Below, piece by piece: positions 7,191 through 15,459 of a DNA stretch of 15,578 nt. Under the pieces are notes generated by a model. The model did not search any database and had not been told where the DNA came from. It worked only from the letters and a program-made list of their open reading frames with translations. Location of the stretch: NCBI GenBank assembly GCA_029259935.1, contig JAJDEH010000332.1, forward strand, positions 1 through 15,578. The letters run 5' to 3'. This DNA comes from Planctomycetota bacterium (GTDB taxonomy: Bacteria; Planctomycetota; Planctomycetia; Pirellulales; Pirellulaceae). Each line of letters begins with the position of its first letter. Position 1 is the first letter of the stretch. Both the position numbers and the translations under genes were made by a program.

Positions 7191-8345
7191 GTGAAGAATG
7201 CACTTCTAATCCTTGTTGTTGTTGGGTTGACGAGCCTCGCTTCCGTGGGATCACATTCCGCGGCCGAGGAACTAGAGCTGTCTTGGGAATTTCCCACGCC
7301 GAAATTTCTTCCGTTGGCGGTCGCTTCCGACTCGCTCGATCGTCCGTATCTGTATGTCGCGTTGAAGAGCGGCGGGTTGGCCGTGCTGGATGTGGCGGAT
7401 CGAACGTCCGCGCCGCGGCAAGTGGCGGGAATTGACATCAAGAGCCTGCAGCAGATGGACGTGATGAATCTGACGCAACATGGCAAGATGTTATACCTGG
7501 CGTTGGGCGGACATTTTACGGCACCGGGTACGAAGCACGCCGGCCTGGCAATCGTGAGCATTGCGAATCCCGCGAAACCGCGATTGATGTCGGTTTGGAA
7601 ATCCAAAGAGAAGCTGAAGGGCGGCGCGGTGGTGGCGTCGGATGGAAAGTACGCTTATCTGGGCGCGATGTCGTCGGGAGTGATGGCGTTCGACGTTTCG
7701 GACCCCTCGACCCTTCGGCACCTGTCGACTTTTCAACCCGATGTGAATTTTCCCCGCAAGAATCCGGGGCGAGTGCAGCATCCCAATTCGCGCGGACTGG
7801 CGATTCGAGGCAGTTTGTTGTTCGTGGCGAACGACGCCGGCGGATTGCGGGTGCTGGACGTGAAGAATCGGGCAAAGCCCAAAGAGATCGGCCGCTACAT
7901 CAACGAAGCGATGGCTCGCAAACCGCAAGCGTACAACAACATCGTCATCCAGGGCGAGCGGGCCTACATCGCGGTTGACTATGCGGGGCTGGAGATTTTG
8001 GACATCTCGAATCCACGTAAAATCAGACAGATTGGCTGGTGGAATCCATGGGATGCGCACACGTTGAAAAACCTCTGGTTCAACAGCCCCGGCCATACAA
8101 ATCAGTTGTTCCTCGACGCGAAACGAAACTTGGTCTATCTGTCGGCCGGCGATAGCGAGCTGCGCGTGGTGGATGTTTCCCGCCCGCAAAGCCCTCGTCT
8201 GGCGGGCCACTTTGGAAAACCTAAAAACAAGCTGGGCGTCTGGGGCCTGGGCATTTCAAAGAACCACATCTATCTAACGTACATCAAAACGGCTGTTCCA
8301 TTCCAAGGCACTTGGTCTGGCATCAAGGCCGTCAAACGTCGTTAG
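7191..8345 (+). CDS. Secreted LVIVD-repeat beta-propeller protein
   Basis: The protein is about 384 aa. The GTG at 7191 is chosen because AAGGG (7180-7184) lies 6 nt upstream and a signal peptide follows at once (KNALLILVVVGLTSLASVG, cleavage near SAA-EE). An upstream ATG at 7092 would add 33 residues that hide this signal. At least six LVIVD-type repeats are visible, with cores near residues 62-70 (GGLAVLDV), 117 (GLAIVSIANP), 163 (GVMAFDVSDP), 217 (GLRVLDVKN), 266 (GLEILDISNP) and 323 (ELRVVDVSRP). Each has the usual 'name-value-place' pattern of this propeller family. These proteins are secreted or surface-bound with no known catalysis. It ends 49 bp from the convergent DUF1501 gene. Confidence 0.88.
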   Translation: MKNALLILVVVGLTSLASVGSHSAAEELELSWEFPTPKFLPLAVASDSLDRPYLYVALKSGGLAVLDVADRTSAPRQVAGIDIKSLQQMDVMNLTQHGKMLYLALGGHFTAPGTKHAGLAIVSIANPAKPRLMSVWKSKEKLKGGAVVASDGKYAYLGAMSSGVMAFDVSDPSTLRHLSTFQPDVNFPRKNPGRVQHPNSRGLAIRGSLLFVANDAGGLRVLDVKNRAKPKEIGRYINEAMARKPQAYNNIVIQGERAYIAVDYAGLEILDISNPRKIRQIGWWNPWDAHTLKNLWFNSPGHTNQLFLDAKRNLVYLSAGDSELRVVDVSRPQSPRLAGHFGKPKNKLGVWGLGISKNHIYLTYIKTAVPFQGTWSGIKAVKRR

Positions 8346-8394
8346 TCAACGCGTTCTATTTGATAGAAGCGTCAGCTTGTCGTGGCCCAATCGC

Positions 8395-9735
8395 CTAAAC
8401 CAATTCGCGAATCGGTTTTGGATCACTGACAAGGTGCGTGGGCCGTCCTTGTGGCGTGTAGAGAATCTTGTTGGGATCGATGCCGAGTTTCGTGTAGACG
8501 GTCGAGACGAAATTTTCCGGCGAAAGGACGCGGTCCACTGCGGAGTAGCCCTTGCGATCGGTCGCTCCGATGACCGTTCCGCCAGGCGTTTTGGCTCCCG
8601 CCATCAGCACCGACATCGCGTTGGCCCAGTGATCGCGTCCCGGAGTTGTTTGACCGGAGAGGGTCGAAAGCTTGGGCGTGCGGCCGAATTCACCCAGAGC
8701 CAATACCAGCGTGGAATCCAACAACCCACGCTCGTCCAAATCATCGATCAAGGCGGCAACGCTTTGATCCCAATTGGGAAGCCGCGATCGCATACCACCG
8801 AAGATATTCGAGTGGCTGTCCCAACCGCCGTCGTACACGGTTACAAATGGGACGCCGCCTTCGACCAAGCGCCGCGCCAACAGGCAGCGTTGGCCGAGTT
8901 GATTGCGGCCATATCGATCGCGAGTGTTCTCGTCTTCTTGGCTGATATCGAACGCGGCTTGGGCTTCCTTGGACATCACAAGGTCATACGCCTGCCGATA
9001 ATATTCATCGACGGCAACCACGGGATCGCCGGCGGCTTTGTCGTTGATCCGTTTCATTTTGTCAACGAAGGCACGAAGTTCGGTTCGCTTGGTAAAGCGG
9101 TCGCCAAGCAGTTCTTTCGGCACGGCAACATCACGAACTCGAAAGTTGTCGCGATTCGGATCGTCCGACACGACAAAGGGGGCGAATTTCGCACCGAGAA
9201 AGTTCGGGCCGCCAGACCGCGACATGCGCGGCATCGAGAAGTAGGGCGGGATCGAATTGCGACCGCCCAACTCATGCGCCGCGACACTGCCCATGCTAGG
9301 ATGAAAACTGACAAAGGCACCGCAACCGACGGGAATCCGTGGCGGGGCGCCGGTCATCATATAGTGGTTGCCCGCTCCGTGGTTGCCTTGGTTGTGCCGG
9401 ATCGATCGAATCATGGCGTACTTGTCGAAATTCGACGCCAGGTGCTTCATGTGTTCGGAATAATGAACGCCGGCCACCTTCGTTGCGATCGGGCCAAACT
9501 CGCCGCGAATCTCGGCCGGCGCGTCCGGCTTGGGATCGAACGTTTCGAAATGCGTGGGGCCGCCATCCATCCAAATCAAGATGCAGGACTTGGCCGGACC
9601 CTCGGGACGTGAATCTTGCGCGGCCACGCCGCGAAGCCTTAGCGCATCGACGAGACCGCCGCCGATCATCGTTCCGAGCCCCAGTCGCAAGCAATGCCGT
9701 CTTGTGAAGCCTTCGCAGTTTTTCGAAAAAGCCAT
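8395..9735 (-). CDS. DUF1501 family protein with twin-arginine-like leader
   Basis: The protein is 446 aa, the usual length for DUF1501, a family abundant in planctomycetes and related to the alkaline phosphatase/sulfatase superfamily. The N-terminus has TRRHCLRLGLGTMIGGG, a twin-arginine motif followed by a hydrophobic stretch, so Tat export is likely. Family hallmarks are WMDGGPTHFETFDPKP (55-70), SIRHNQGNHGAGNHYMMTG (111-129), and late in the protein LALGEFGRTP and GRDHWANAMSVLMAG. The biochemical role of the family is not settled. In planctomycetes these genes are often paired with DUF1549/DUF1553 cytochrome-like genes, but none is present here. Only a weak GAGA lies upstream of the ATG. 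A TATAAT on the minus strand about 72 bp upstream may be its promoter. Confidence 0.92.
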   Translation of the reverse strand: MAFSKNCEGFTRRHCLRLGLGTMIGGGLVDALRLRGVAAQDSRPEGPAKSCILIWMDGGPTHFETFDPKPDAPAEIRGEFGPIATKVAGVHYSEHMKHLASNFDKYAMIRSIRHNQGNHGAGNHYMMTGAPPRIPVGCGAFVSFHPSMGSVAAHELGGRNSIPPYFSMPRMSRSGGPNFLGAKFAPFVVSDDPNRDNFRVRDVAVPKELLGDRFTKRTELRAFVDKMKRINDKAAGDPVVAVDEYYRQAYDLVMSKEAQAAFDISQEDENTRDRYGRNQLGQRCLLARRLVEGGVPFVTVYDGGWDSHSNIFGGMRSRLPNWDQSVAALIDDLDERGLLDSTLVLALGEFGRTPKLSTLSGQTTPGRDHWANAMSVLMAGAKTPGGTVIGATDRKGYSAVDRVLSPENFVSTVYTKLGIDPNKILYTPQGRPTHLVSDPKPIRELV

Positions 9736-9787
9736 CTAGGTCGTCTCTCGCATGGTTGGTCGAGCCTGGGAATGGGAGCTTCCCGTG

Positions 9788-9820
9788 GTGTGGTTTCAGC
9801 AGTGCGATTATAGACCACAC
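9788..9820 (-). promoter_or_regulatory. -10 box TATAAT inside a 7-bp inverted repeat
   Basis: On the minus strand a perfect TATAAT is read at 9812-9807, pointing to the DUF1501 gene start at 9735. The arms GTGTGGT (9788-9794) and ACCACAC (9814-9820) are perfect complements 19 nt apart, and the -10 box lies between them. No good -35 box is visible at 16-18 bp. The layout is what a repressor operator over a promoter would look like, but no regulator is known. Confidence 0.45.
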
Positions 9821-9862
9821 GGCGGGTGTCTAGCCAGAGTTGTTGTGCCCAAGAAACGCGGC

Positions 9863-10654
9863 TTAATAATCCCTTTTTGCCCGTGGTGCCAGTAATCCGG
9901 CCATGGCCAAGACGAGGCCCATCAAGATCAACAGTGGGCAGCCGATGAGAGACATGGTGAGAATTGCGCTTAGACTTCCAGCCAGTTCCGATGGTTTTAC
10001 GGATGAACCTCCGGTTGTGAACATCTCCCCCAATGTGCCGCTTTGCATCCAACAAAGAAAGGAGAGCACGATGTAACAAAGACCGCCCAACGCGGCGATG
10101 GCGGCTGGCAGCAGCGGTGCAACCGCGAACCAGCGGTCAGTCGGCCGTCTTTGAAAACCAATCAGCGACGCCATCAGCGGCAAAGCCATGGATATGAGTA
10201 AGATGATGTAACCGGTCGTCAGATGCGCGCTGTTAATATCCAGCACCGTCCGCAACTCCTCGACTTTAGGCAACGTCGCCGAGGCGGCCATCACGCTGAA
10301 CGAGGATTGCATACCAAACAGTCCAAGAAACACGGGGATGCCGGCGGAAACCACGCCCACTCCACCCAGTACTAACAGGCCGCGGCCAATGAAAGTGATC
10401 GACTGCCGCCGGCTTGGCATACCGGCTCCAGCACTAGCCGCCATCAAGCCGACGGCGAGCAACAGCGCACAAATAGCCGCCGGCAAGAATTGATCCAGCG
10501 CGGACGGCAATGGATCGGTTCCCTCGGCGGTGACGCGGACTGTCATAACCTCAAACACCCGCACCGGAGCCAAGCCAAAAAAAATCAGGCCCGCGGCACC
10601 GGCGGAGGCCGAAACCGAGCCGGCCAACATTAAGACTCTGCCGATCGACATCAT
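9863..10654 (-). CDS. Polytopic membrane protein, possible ExbB/MotA-like repeats
   Basis: The protein is 263 aa. Two adjacent ATG codons (10654 and 10651) follow GGGGA (10657-10661) at 2 and 5 nt, so the second may be the true start. Six membrane helices are predicted by eye near residues 7-30, 57-76, 87-113, 147-167, 175-202 and 224-256. They appear to form three similar helix-loop-helix units. Each has a loop beginning F/M-x-VM or EMF, then a P-x-x-L segment, then a Gly/Ala-rich helix (for example VKPSELAGSLSAILT). The loop-helix pattern recalls the MotA/TolQ/ExbB proton-channel family, but the match is weak and no firm function can be given. It lies upstream of the DUF1501 gene on the same strand with a 127-bp gap, so an operon is uncertain. 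Confidence 0.8.
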   Translation of the reverse strand: MMSIGRVLMLAGSVSASAGAAGLIFFGLAPVRVFEVMTVRVTAEGTDPLPSALDQFLPAAICALLLAVGLMAASAGAGMPSRRQSITFIGRGLLVLGGVGVVSAGIPVFLGLFGMQSSFSVMAASATLPKVEELRTVLDINSAHLTTGYIILLISMALPLMASLIGFQRRPTDRWFAVAPLLPAAIAALGGLCYIVLSFLCWMQSGTLGEMFTTGGSSVKPSELAGSLSAILTMSLIGCPLLILMGLVLAMAGLLAPRAKRDY

Positions 10655-10819
10655 GATCCCCGCTTGGATTGCTAAATAAAGAGTGAATGATGGATAGTGT
10701 ACATCCGCCCCATGCCATTGAGAACGCGGGGGAGGCCGTATTGAATGTGCCTGGCTTGCATTCCGTCGCGCGGAATTGCGCCCCGGTCGATTCGCCCGTC
10801 TAGTTCTCTCTCTTACCGG

Positions 10820-10839
10820 GAGGGCCCGGCGCGGGCCTC
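10820..10839 (-). terminator. GC-rich hairpin at the end of the CxxC membrane-protein gene
   Basis: GCCCG (10824-10828) and CGGGC (10832-10836) pair around a 3-nt loop, extended by GAG/CTC with one bulged base. On the minus strand the hairpin begins within the TGA of the 10838-11707 gene. No T-run follows, so it is a weak intrinsic terminator or an RNA-end stabiliser. Confidence 0.35.
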
Positions 10840-11707
10840 AGGTAGAAGCATTCCCCGTCGCCGCATCGTGCCAACTCATGTTGAAGTCGAGTTCGTCGAC
10901 ACGTTCCCATTCGCCGCGGCTGTTCTTTCGAGAGACCTTGCCGATGGCCGTCCATTCCGAACAATGCGCGCACTGGCGGCGATCCAAGACCATCTTCACG
11001 GATCCAGCCTGTGCGCCGTACTTTTGTTTCAATTCGCCAACATACTGCAGCAACCTCGGCCCGTCGTTATCACGAATGCATTGCTTGATGCCGCCGAAAA
11101 CCTCTTGCATTAATGTCTTGTTCGCGGCGAACTGCACCGTGACGCTGCCCTGTTTCTTCTTATACGTTCCACACGGATCGCAGAACGGACGGTCCGACGC
11201 CATGGCGAAGATCGTCAACAGAGTTGCCACGAATGCCCCCAACAGATCGACGAAATAGGAGATCGTGGTCCCGACCGCTCCGACCTCAACGCCCGTTCCG
11301 TCGCTGGACGCCCCGGGGCGCGCTCGGAGCGTGGAACCGCCGAGCTTCACCTGCATGAACTCTGGAAACGACATCAATTCGCGAAGTGCATGATCCCCGT
11401 CCGCGATTCCCTCAACTCCCTGTACCGGCACATGGCTGGAAACGTAGAAGCCGACATCCGTCGCCGCGAAACCGATCGCGCCGGCCGCAGCCAGCATCAG
11501 CATGACGCCACCGGTTGTTTTTAAGTTGAGCCAATATGCGATGCCGAATTGAATGGCTCCAAACGCCACGCCCAGCACGATGCCGCTTATCGGAATGATG
11601 ACCCATAAATTCCAGTGCAAGTGGTTCTTCACGCCTGGAATACAACCCAGCACGACCCCAAACACTAGCGTGACGAATACTGCCGGAAGTGCCCGCACGA
11701 TTCCCAT
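10838..11707 (-). CDS. Membrane protein with two CxxC pairs, function unknown
   Basis: The protein is about 289 aa from the ATG at 11707-11705, which follows GGGGAG at 9-nt spacing and opens directly with a hydrophobic helix (MGIVRALPAVFVTLVFGVV). A start at 11773 would add 22 unsupported residues. Four membrane helices are visible, near residues 4-24, 33-58, 66-88 and 145-170. A Gly/Ser-rich extracytoplasmic-type loop lies between helices 3 and 4. The last 110 residues are soluble and carry FCDPCG (Cys176, Cys179) and CAHCSEW (Cys246, Cys249). The four cysteines could bind one zinc ion or an iron-sulfur cluster, or form disulfides. I do not recognise the family. The neighbouring membrane-protein gene follows on the same strand after 183 bp. 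Confidence 0.8.
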   Translation of the reverse strand: MGIVRALPAVFVTLVFGVVLGCIPGVKNHLHWNLWVIIPISGIVLGVAFGAIQFGIAYWLNLKTTGGVMLMLAAAGAIGFAATDVGFYVSSHVPVQGVEGIADGDHALRELMSFPEFMQVKLGGSTLRARPGASSDGTGVEVGAVGTTISYFVDLLGAFVATLLTIFAMASDRPFCDPCGTYKKKQGSVTVQFAANKTLMQEVFGGIKQCIRDNDGPRLLQYVGELKQKYGAQAGSVKMVLDRRQCAHCSEWTAIGKVSRKNSRGEWERVDELDFNMSWHDAATGNAST

Positions 11708-11870
11708 CTCAAGAATCTCCCCTTTGTGTGGAATGCCACCAGAAATTCTGACGCCGCGACACGCCGCGTGCAACCCCTTTCGCCCCCATTTTCGGCAAAC
11801 CGCCGACGGTACGCTCCGCCAAGCTGCTCGCTTGGGCGAAGCTCAACAGAAAATTCGCGGTGACAACCGA

Positions 11871-13067
11871 TTAGCTTCGCGCCCGGCCGTGGTTTAACGG
11901 CAACCAGGCCCCGTTCTGTTGGCTGCTTTCCACGGACTTGCTAATGAAGTGCATGCCGTCGACGCCGTCGTTGACGTTCGGGTAGATCGTGTTGATTTTT
12001 TCCACGCTCTGCCCGGCGGCTCGCTGGGCAATCGCGTCGAAGCCAGAGCGGTAGACGTTGGCGAACGCTTCGAAGTAACCTTCGGGATGGCCGCTGGGCA
12101 ACCGGCATGCGGCCGCGCCAGATCCTTTCAAGTAAGGAGCGTTGGGATCACGAGTGTGAATCGCGTGCGGCTCGCCATTACGTCGCAGGATCAATTTATT
12201 CGGCTCTTCCTGATGCCATTCGATGGAACCTTTCGTACCGTCGATTTCGATGAACAGGTCATTTTCACGACCATGGCTAATCTGCGATGCCGTGACGACA
12301 CCCCATGCTCCGTTTTCGAAGCGCAGCATCGCGGTCCCATAGTCATCCAACTGCCGCCCCTTCTCGAATGTCTTCAGATAGCAACTGACCTCCGCCGGCT
12401 TTAGGCCCGTCATATAACGCGCCAAGTTGTACGCGTGTGATCCGATGTCACCAAAGCAACCTGCCGCGCCGCTGCGTGCGGGATCCGTTCTCCAGGCGGC
12501 TTGCTTTTGTTCGTCCAATTCCAGCCGAGTGCGCAACCAGCCCTGCAGGTAGGTCGAACGAATCGCCTGAATCTCGCCCAGTTCGCCGCCGAGAATCATT
12601 TCGCGAGCGTGTCGCACAAGCGGGTAGCCCGTGTAGTTGTGAGTTAATACAAATACCACTCCCGACTGATCCACGGCGCTGGCCAACTCTTCCGCTTGCG
12701 CCATGTCGAGCGTCATGGGCTTGTCGCAGATCACATCGAAACCGGCTTCCACGGCCGCTTTGGCGATCGGGAAATGGGTATGATTGGGCGTCGCGATGGA
12801 AACGAAGTCGATCCGCTCGTCCGCCGGCAACGCGTTTTCGGATTGCAGCATCTCCTCGTAAGACCCATAGGCTCGCGCGGGCGGGATATCATAATCGGGT
12901 GCCGACGCCTTGGCTTTTTCCGGGTTCGAGGATAACGCACCGGCCACCAGGGCCGCCCGATTGTCGAGCACCGCGGCCGTGCAATGAACTCGGCCAATAA
13001 AGGCACCTTGTCCGCCGCCCACGAGTGCCATGCGAAGTTTTCGGTTGAGCGGTTCGTTGGTTGCCAT
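11871..13067 (-). CDS. Gfo/Idh/MocA family NAD(P)-dependent oxidoreductase
   Basis: The protein is about 398 aa. The ATG at 13067-13065 follows AGGAG with 7-nt spacing; an ATG at 13085 would add six residues. The N-terminal Rossmann fold has [16 protein letters not shown] (glycine motif at 17-25), followed by the [18 protein letters not shown] segment and DKP at 115-117 in place of the usual EKP. The C-terminal domain has [16 protein letters not shown] with Asp207 and His211, the family catalytic pair. Such enzymes oxidise or reduce sugars, inositols and related polyols. The substrate cannot be told from sequence. There is no export signal, so it is cytoplasmic. It is divergent from the 13383-13976 gene. 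Confidence 0.93.
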   Translation of the reverse strand: MATNEPLNRKLRMALVGGGQGAFIGRVHCTAAVLDNRAALVAGALSSNPEKAKASAPDYDIPPARAYGSYEEMLQSENALPADERIDFVSIATPNHTHFPIAKAAVEAGFDVICDKPMTLDMAQAEELASAVDQSGVVFVLTHNYTGYPLVRHAREMILGGELGEIQAIRSTYLQGWLRTRLELDEQKQAAWRTDPARSGAAGCFGDIGSHAYNLARYMTGLKPAEVSCYLKTFEKGRQLDDYGTAMLRFENGAWGVVTASQISHGRENDLFIEIDGTKGSIEWHQEEPNKLILRRNGEPHAIHTRDPNAPYLKGSGAAACRLPSGHPEGYFEAFANVYRSGFDAIAQRAAGQSVEKINTIYPNVNDGVDGMHFISKSVESSQQNGAWLPLNHGRARS

Positions 13068-13160
13068 GGTCGAACTCCTATCCACTTAGCTTGATCCGGT
13101 GAGTCTGATTGTGATGGGCATCTGTTTTATCAAATCCCCATCCTGCTACCCAGATGTCGG

Positions 13161-13180
13161 GGACCAAGAAGGACCAAGAA
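13161..13180. repeat. Perfect 10-bp tandem duplication
   Basis: GGACCAAGAA at 13161-13170 is repeated exactly at 13171-13180. It is non-coding and could be a small slippage duplication. Confidence 0.8.
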
Positions 13181-13256
13181 GCAAGGCTTTTTCACGCAGC
13201 CGCGCCGAATACCCGGGCTTTCAATAGGATTTGCCCGTGGCCGGCGCGCATTACAG

Positions 13257-13285
13257 TTGCGGCGGAAAATGGCCCGCTTTACAAT
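13257..13285 (+). promoter_or_regulatory. Sigma70-like promoter of the small membrane-protein gene
   Basis: TTGCGG (13257-13262), a 17-nt spacer and TACAAT (13280-13285) form a good housekeeping-type promoter; the -10 matches consensus at 5 of 6 positions. The transcript would have a leader of about 90 nt before the GTG at 13383. Confidence 0.5.
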
Positions 13286-13382
13286 GGTTATAGAAGGTGG
13301 CCCGAGGCTCTTCAGGGGATTGCGTTTAATCAAGTTCCAATTTCTCTCGCCTAGCGAGATCTGGAACAGAAGGAGACTGAGC

Positions 13383-13976
13383 GTGTTTAAATCAAAAGCT
13401 GGTTTGATGTTGTGTGTCGGTCTGGTTGCCGGCTTGCTGCTCGGTATGGGAATGATGGTCGGCACGCTGGTGGGGGTGGCTTATCAGTCCAACCAATCGG
13501 CCCACCAACCTCAACTCCCGTTCCCTGAACATTTGTTGTTTGCGGACTCGGCCACGGCGGGAAAGAACATGGCGGTCGCCACGGGGCCGATCTACGAGGA
13601 AGCCGAAGGGTTGTTCATTCTGGATTTTCTCACCGGCGACTTGCAATGCTGGATCCCCAATCCGCGCAAGATTGCCGGAGCCGGATATCTGGGCGTGTTT
13701 AAGGCGAACGTGCTTGAGGCGTTCGGTGCCGAAGCACCCAAGAACCCCGACTATATGCTCGTCACCGGCGGAGTGGACGCGACACGAGGTGTCAGCGGAA
13801 ATGCCAAGCCGGCGCTTTGTGTTTGCTATGTCATTGAAGGCACGTCGGGCAAAGTCGCCGCTTATTCATTGGCTTTTGATCGCAGTTCAGCCAGAACGGG
13901 CGGGGGCCAAACCGGCAAGCTGATCTTGCTGAATCCCGCCGTTTCGGCGCGGCCCGACGTTCAGCGTGATCAGTAA
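13383..13976 (+). CDS. Small membrane-anchored protein of a planctomycete type
   Basis: The protein is about 197 aa. The GTG at 13383 is chosen because AGGAG (13371-13375) lies exactly 7 nt upstream; a 13257 ATG would lie inside the promoter. One N-terminal membrane helix (about 5-34, very Gly/Met/Leu-rich) anchors it. A soluble domain follows with KNMAVATGPIYEEAEGLFIL, LDFLTGDLQCW, PDYMLVTGG, RPALCVCYV-like and KVAAYSLAFDRS segments, ending in a polar tail. I recall a conserved planctomycete family of unknown function with similar text (GKN-ATG, LDxLTGDLQC, YLMVTG), but I cannot confirm it here. No catalytic motif is visible. A terminator hairpin follows at 14004-14029. Confidence 0.85.
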   Translation: MFKSKAGLMLCVGLVAGLLLGMGMMVGTLVGVAYQSNQSAHQPQLPFPEHLLFADSATAGKNMAVATGPIYEEAEGLFILDFLTGDLQCWIPNPRKIAGAGYLGVFKANVLEAFGAEAPKNPDYMLVTGGVDATRGVSGNAKPALCVCYVIEGTSGKVAAYSLAFDRSSARTGGGQTGKLILLNPAVSARPDVQRDQ

Positions 13977-14003
13977 CGCCTACTATTTATTACAGATCAG
14001 GTT

Positions 14004-14029
14004 AGAGCCCCGTTTGCCGACGGGGCTCT
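14004..14029 (+). terminator. Terminator hairpin after the small membrane-protein gene
   Basis: AGAGCCCCGT (14004-14013) and ACGGGGCTCT (14020-14029) form a perfect 10-bp stem around a 6-nt loop. The following TGTCGTTG is only partly T-rich, so the tail is weak. It lies 27 bp after the stop codon and separates this gene from the sulfatase. Confidence 0.75.
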
Positions 14030-14090
14030 TGTCGTTGAAGCGGGTCGACTTTCGATTTCCAATGGCAGAGCAACAACAAGGGCCTAGAAA

Positions 14091-15422
14091 ATGAAAAACC
14101 GATACTCAACGCGTCCGTTCGCCGCCACACTCGTTGCCGGAACGATAACTCTGCTCGCGCTGATTTGTCCCAGATTATCCGCAGCCAGCGAACCGCCTCG
14201 GCCCAACATCTTGATCATCTTTACGGACGATCAAGGATACGGCGATTTGGGATGCTATGGGTCCAAGACAAACAAGACTCCCAGAATGGACCAGTTGGCA
14301 AAGGAGGGAACCAAGTTTACGAATTTCTACTCGCAGCACGTTTGCGGTCCCGCGCGTTCGGCGCTGCTCACGGGTCGCTATCCCGTTCGCAGCAAGGGCT
14401 GGGGAATGCCGGCCGACGAGATTACTTTTGCCGAGTTGATCAAAAAGTCCGGTTATCAAACGGCTTGCATCGGGAAGTGGGATGTTTCCAACCGCAAGCC
14501 AATCATCAAGCGCATGCCCAATGCCCAAGGCTTTGACTACTACTTTGGAACACTCGGTGCCAACGATGGCGGCAACGTGAGATTCCACGAGAACAACGAA
14601 GCGGCCGGCGGCACCAAGGACATGGGAAGCCTCATCGAACTCTACACCGACAAGGCGATCGACTATTTGAAAAACGAACGCGATCCGAAGCGTCCCTTCG
14701 TCCTCTACGTGGCCCATACGATGATGCACACGATCATCGATGCTTCGCCGAAATTCAAAGGCCGTTCCAAGGGCGGGTTGTATGGAGACGTGGTGGAGGA
14801 ATTCGATTTCCACACGGGCCGTCTCTTGGATGCCGTGGATCAGCTTGAGCTGCGCGAAAACACGCTGGTCATCTACACCACGGACAACGGCCCCTGGAAT
14901 CAGCCAGCCTATACGGACAACAAGAAGGGCCATCCCAAGGGATCCATCTTTTGGGGCGATGCGGGTCCATTACGGGCCGGCAAGGGCTCCTGCTACGAAG
15001 CGGGCTCTCGCGCCCCTTGTATCGTTCGTTGGCCGGGGAAAGTGCCTAGCGGCAAAGTGTCCGACGCGGTCTTTGCCACCATCGACTTCCTGCCGACCTT
15101 CGCCAATCTGGCGGGTTACCAAGTTCCCGCGGATCGGACGATCGACGGAGTCGACCAAACCGAGCTGCTGCTCGGCCAAAGCGAGTACGGGGCACGCGAG
15201 ACATTTTATTACCAGGGTAACGGAGTCCGCCAAGGCAAGTGGAAATACCTCGTCGCCAAGCAACAGGTTCCTGGCTATGCGCGCGACAATGCTCGGTCAG
15301 AAGTTGAGGAACTCTACGACCTTGACGCCGACATCGGCGAGACATCCAATCTTGCCGAAGAGCATCCCGACAAAGTGAAAGAGCTGAGAGCCTTGCTGGA
15401 AGAGATTAAAGTGCGGAAATGA
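14091..15422 (+). CDS. Secreted formylglycine-dependent sulfatase
   Basis: The protein is 443 aa. The ATG at 14091 follows AAGGG (14078-14082) at 8 nt. A signal peptide is clear (TLVAGTITLLALICPRLSAAS). The S1 sulfatase fold is shown by PNILIIFTDDQGYGDLGCYG with metal ligands Asp46 and Asp47, the FGly site HVCGPARSALLTGRYP with Cys85 and Arg89, TTDNGPW with Asp265 and Asn266, His209 in VAHTMMH, and Lys298 in LRAGKGSCYEAGSRAP. Cys85 would be converted to formylglycine by a maturase encoded elsewhere. The usual GKWHLG motif reads GKWDVS here, so the active-site His is replaced by Asp131. It would remove sulfate from a sulfated polysaccharide or small molecule. The transposase tail converges on it 22 bp away. 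Confidence 0.95.
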   Translation: MKNRYSTRPFAATLVAGTITLLALICPRLSAASEPPRPNILIIFTDDQGYGDLGCYGSKTNKTPRMDQLAKEGTKFTNFYSQHVCGPARSALLTGRYPVRSKGWGMPADEITFAELIKKSGYQTACIGKWDVSNRKPIIKRMPNAQGFDYYFGTLGANDGGNVRFHENNEAAGGTKDMGSLIELYTDKAIDYLKNERDPKRPFVLYVAHTMMHTIIDASPKFKGRSKGGLYGDVVEEFDFHTGRLLDAVDQLELRENTLVIYTTDNGPWNQPAYTDNKKGHPKGSIFWGDAGPLRAGKGSCYEAGSRAPCIVRWPGKVPSGKVSDAVFATIDFLPTFANLAGYQVPADRTIDGVDQTELLLGQSEYGARETFYYQGNGVRQGKWKYLVAKQQVPGYARDNARSEVEELYDLDADIGETSNLAEEHPDKVKELRALLEEIKVRK

Positions 15423-15428
15423 AGGCCG

Positions 15429-15459
15429 GTGCTAAGCCTTAGGTTTAGCCACATTTTTT
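15429..15459 (+). terminator. Intrinsic terminator after the sulfatase
   Basis: GCTAAGCC (15431-15438) pairs with GGTTTAGC (15442-15449) around TTA with one G-U pair. The stem is extended by GT/AC past a bulged C, and six Ts follow at 15454-15459. It overlaps the stop codon of the transposase on the other strand, so it may serve both or be part of the insertion-sequence end. Confidence 0.55.

Larger units (their letters stand above)
13068..13382. other. Divergent intergenic region with promoter and tandem repeat
   Basis: This 315-bp gap lies between the divergent oxidoreductase and small membrane-protein genes. It holds a perfect 10-bp tandem duplication (13161-13180) and a good plus-strand promoter (13257-13285). 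No open frame with a supported start was found in it. Confidence 0.5.

Noticed and set aside
7491..8210. 239-codon minus-strand frame antisense to the LVIVD gene
   Set aside because: The plus strand carries repeated LVIVD motifs, so this frame is a codon-bias shadow.
8377..9612. 411-codon plus-strand open frame antisense to the DUF1501 gene
   Set aside because: The minus strand shows the family motifs and Tat leader; the antisense text is Arg/His-rich without a recognisable domain.
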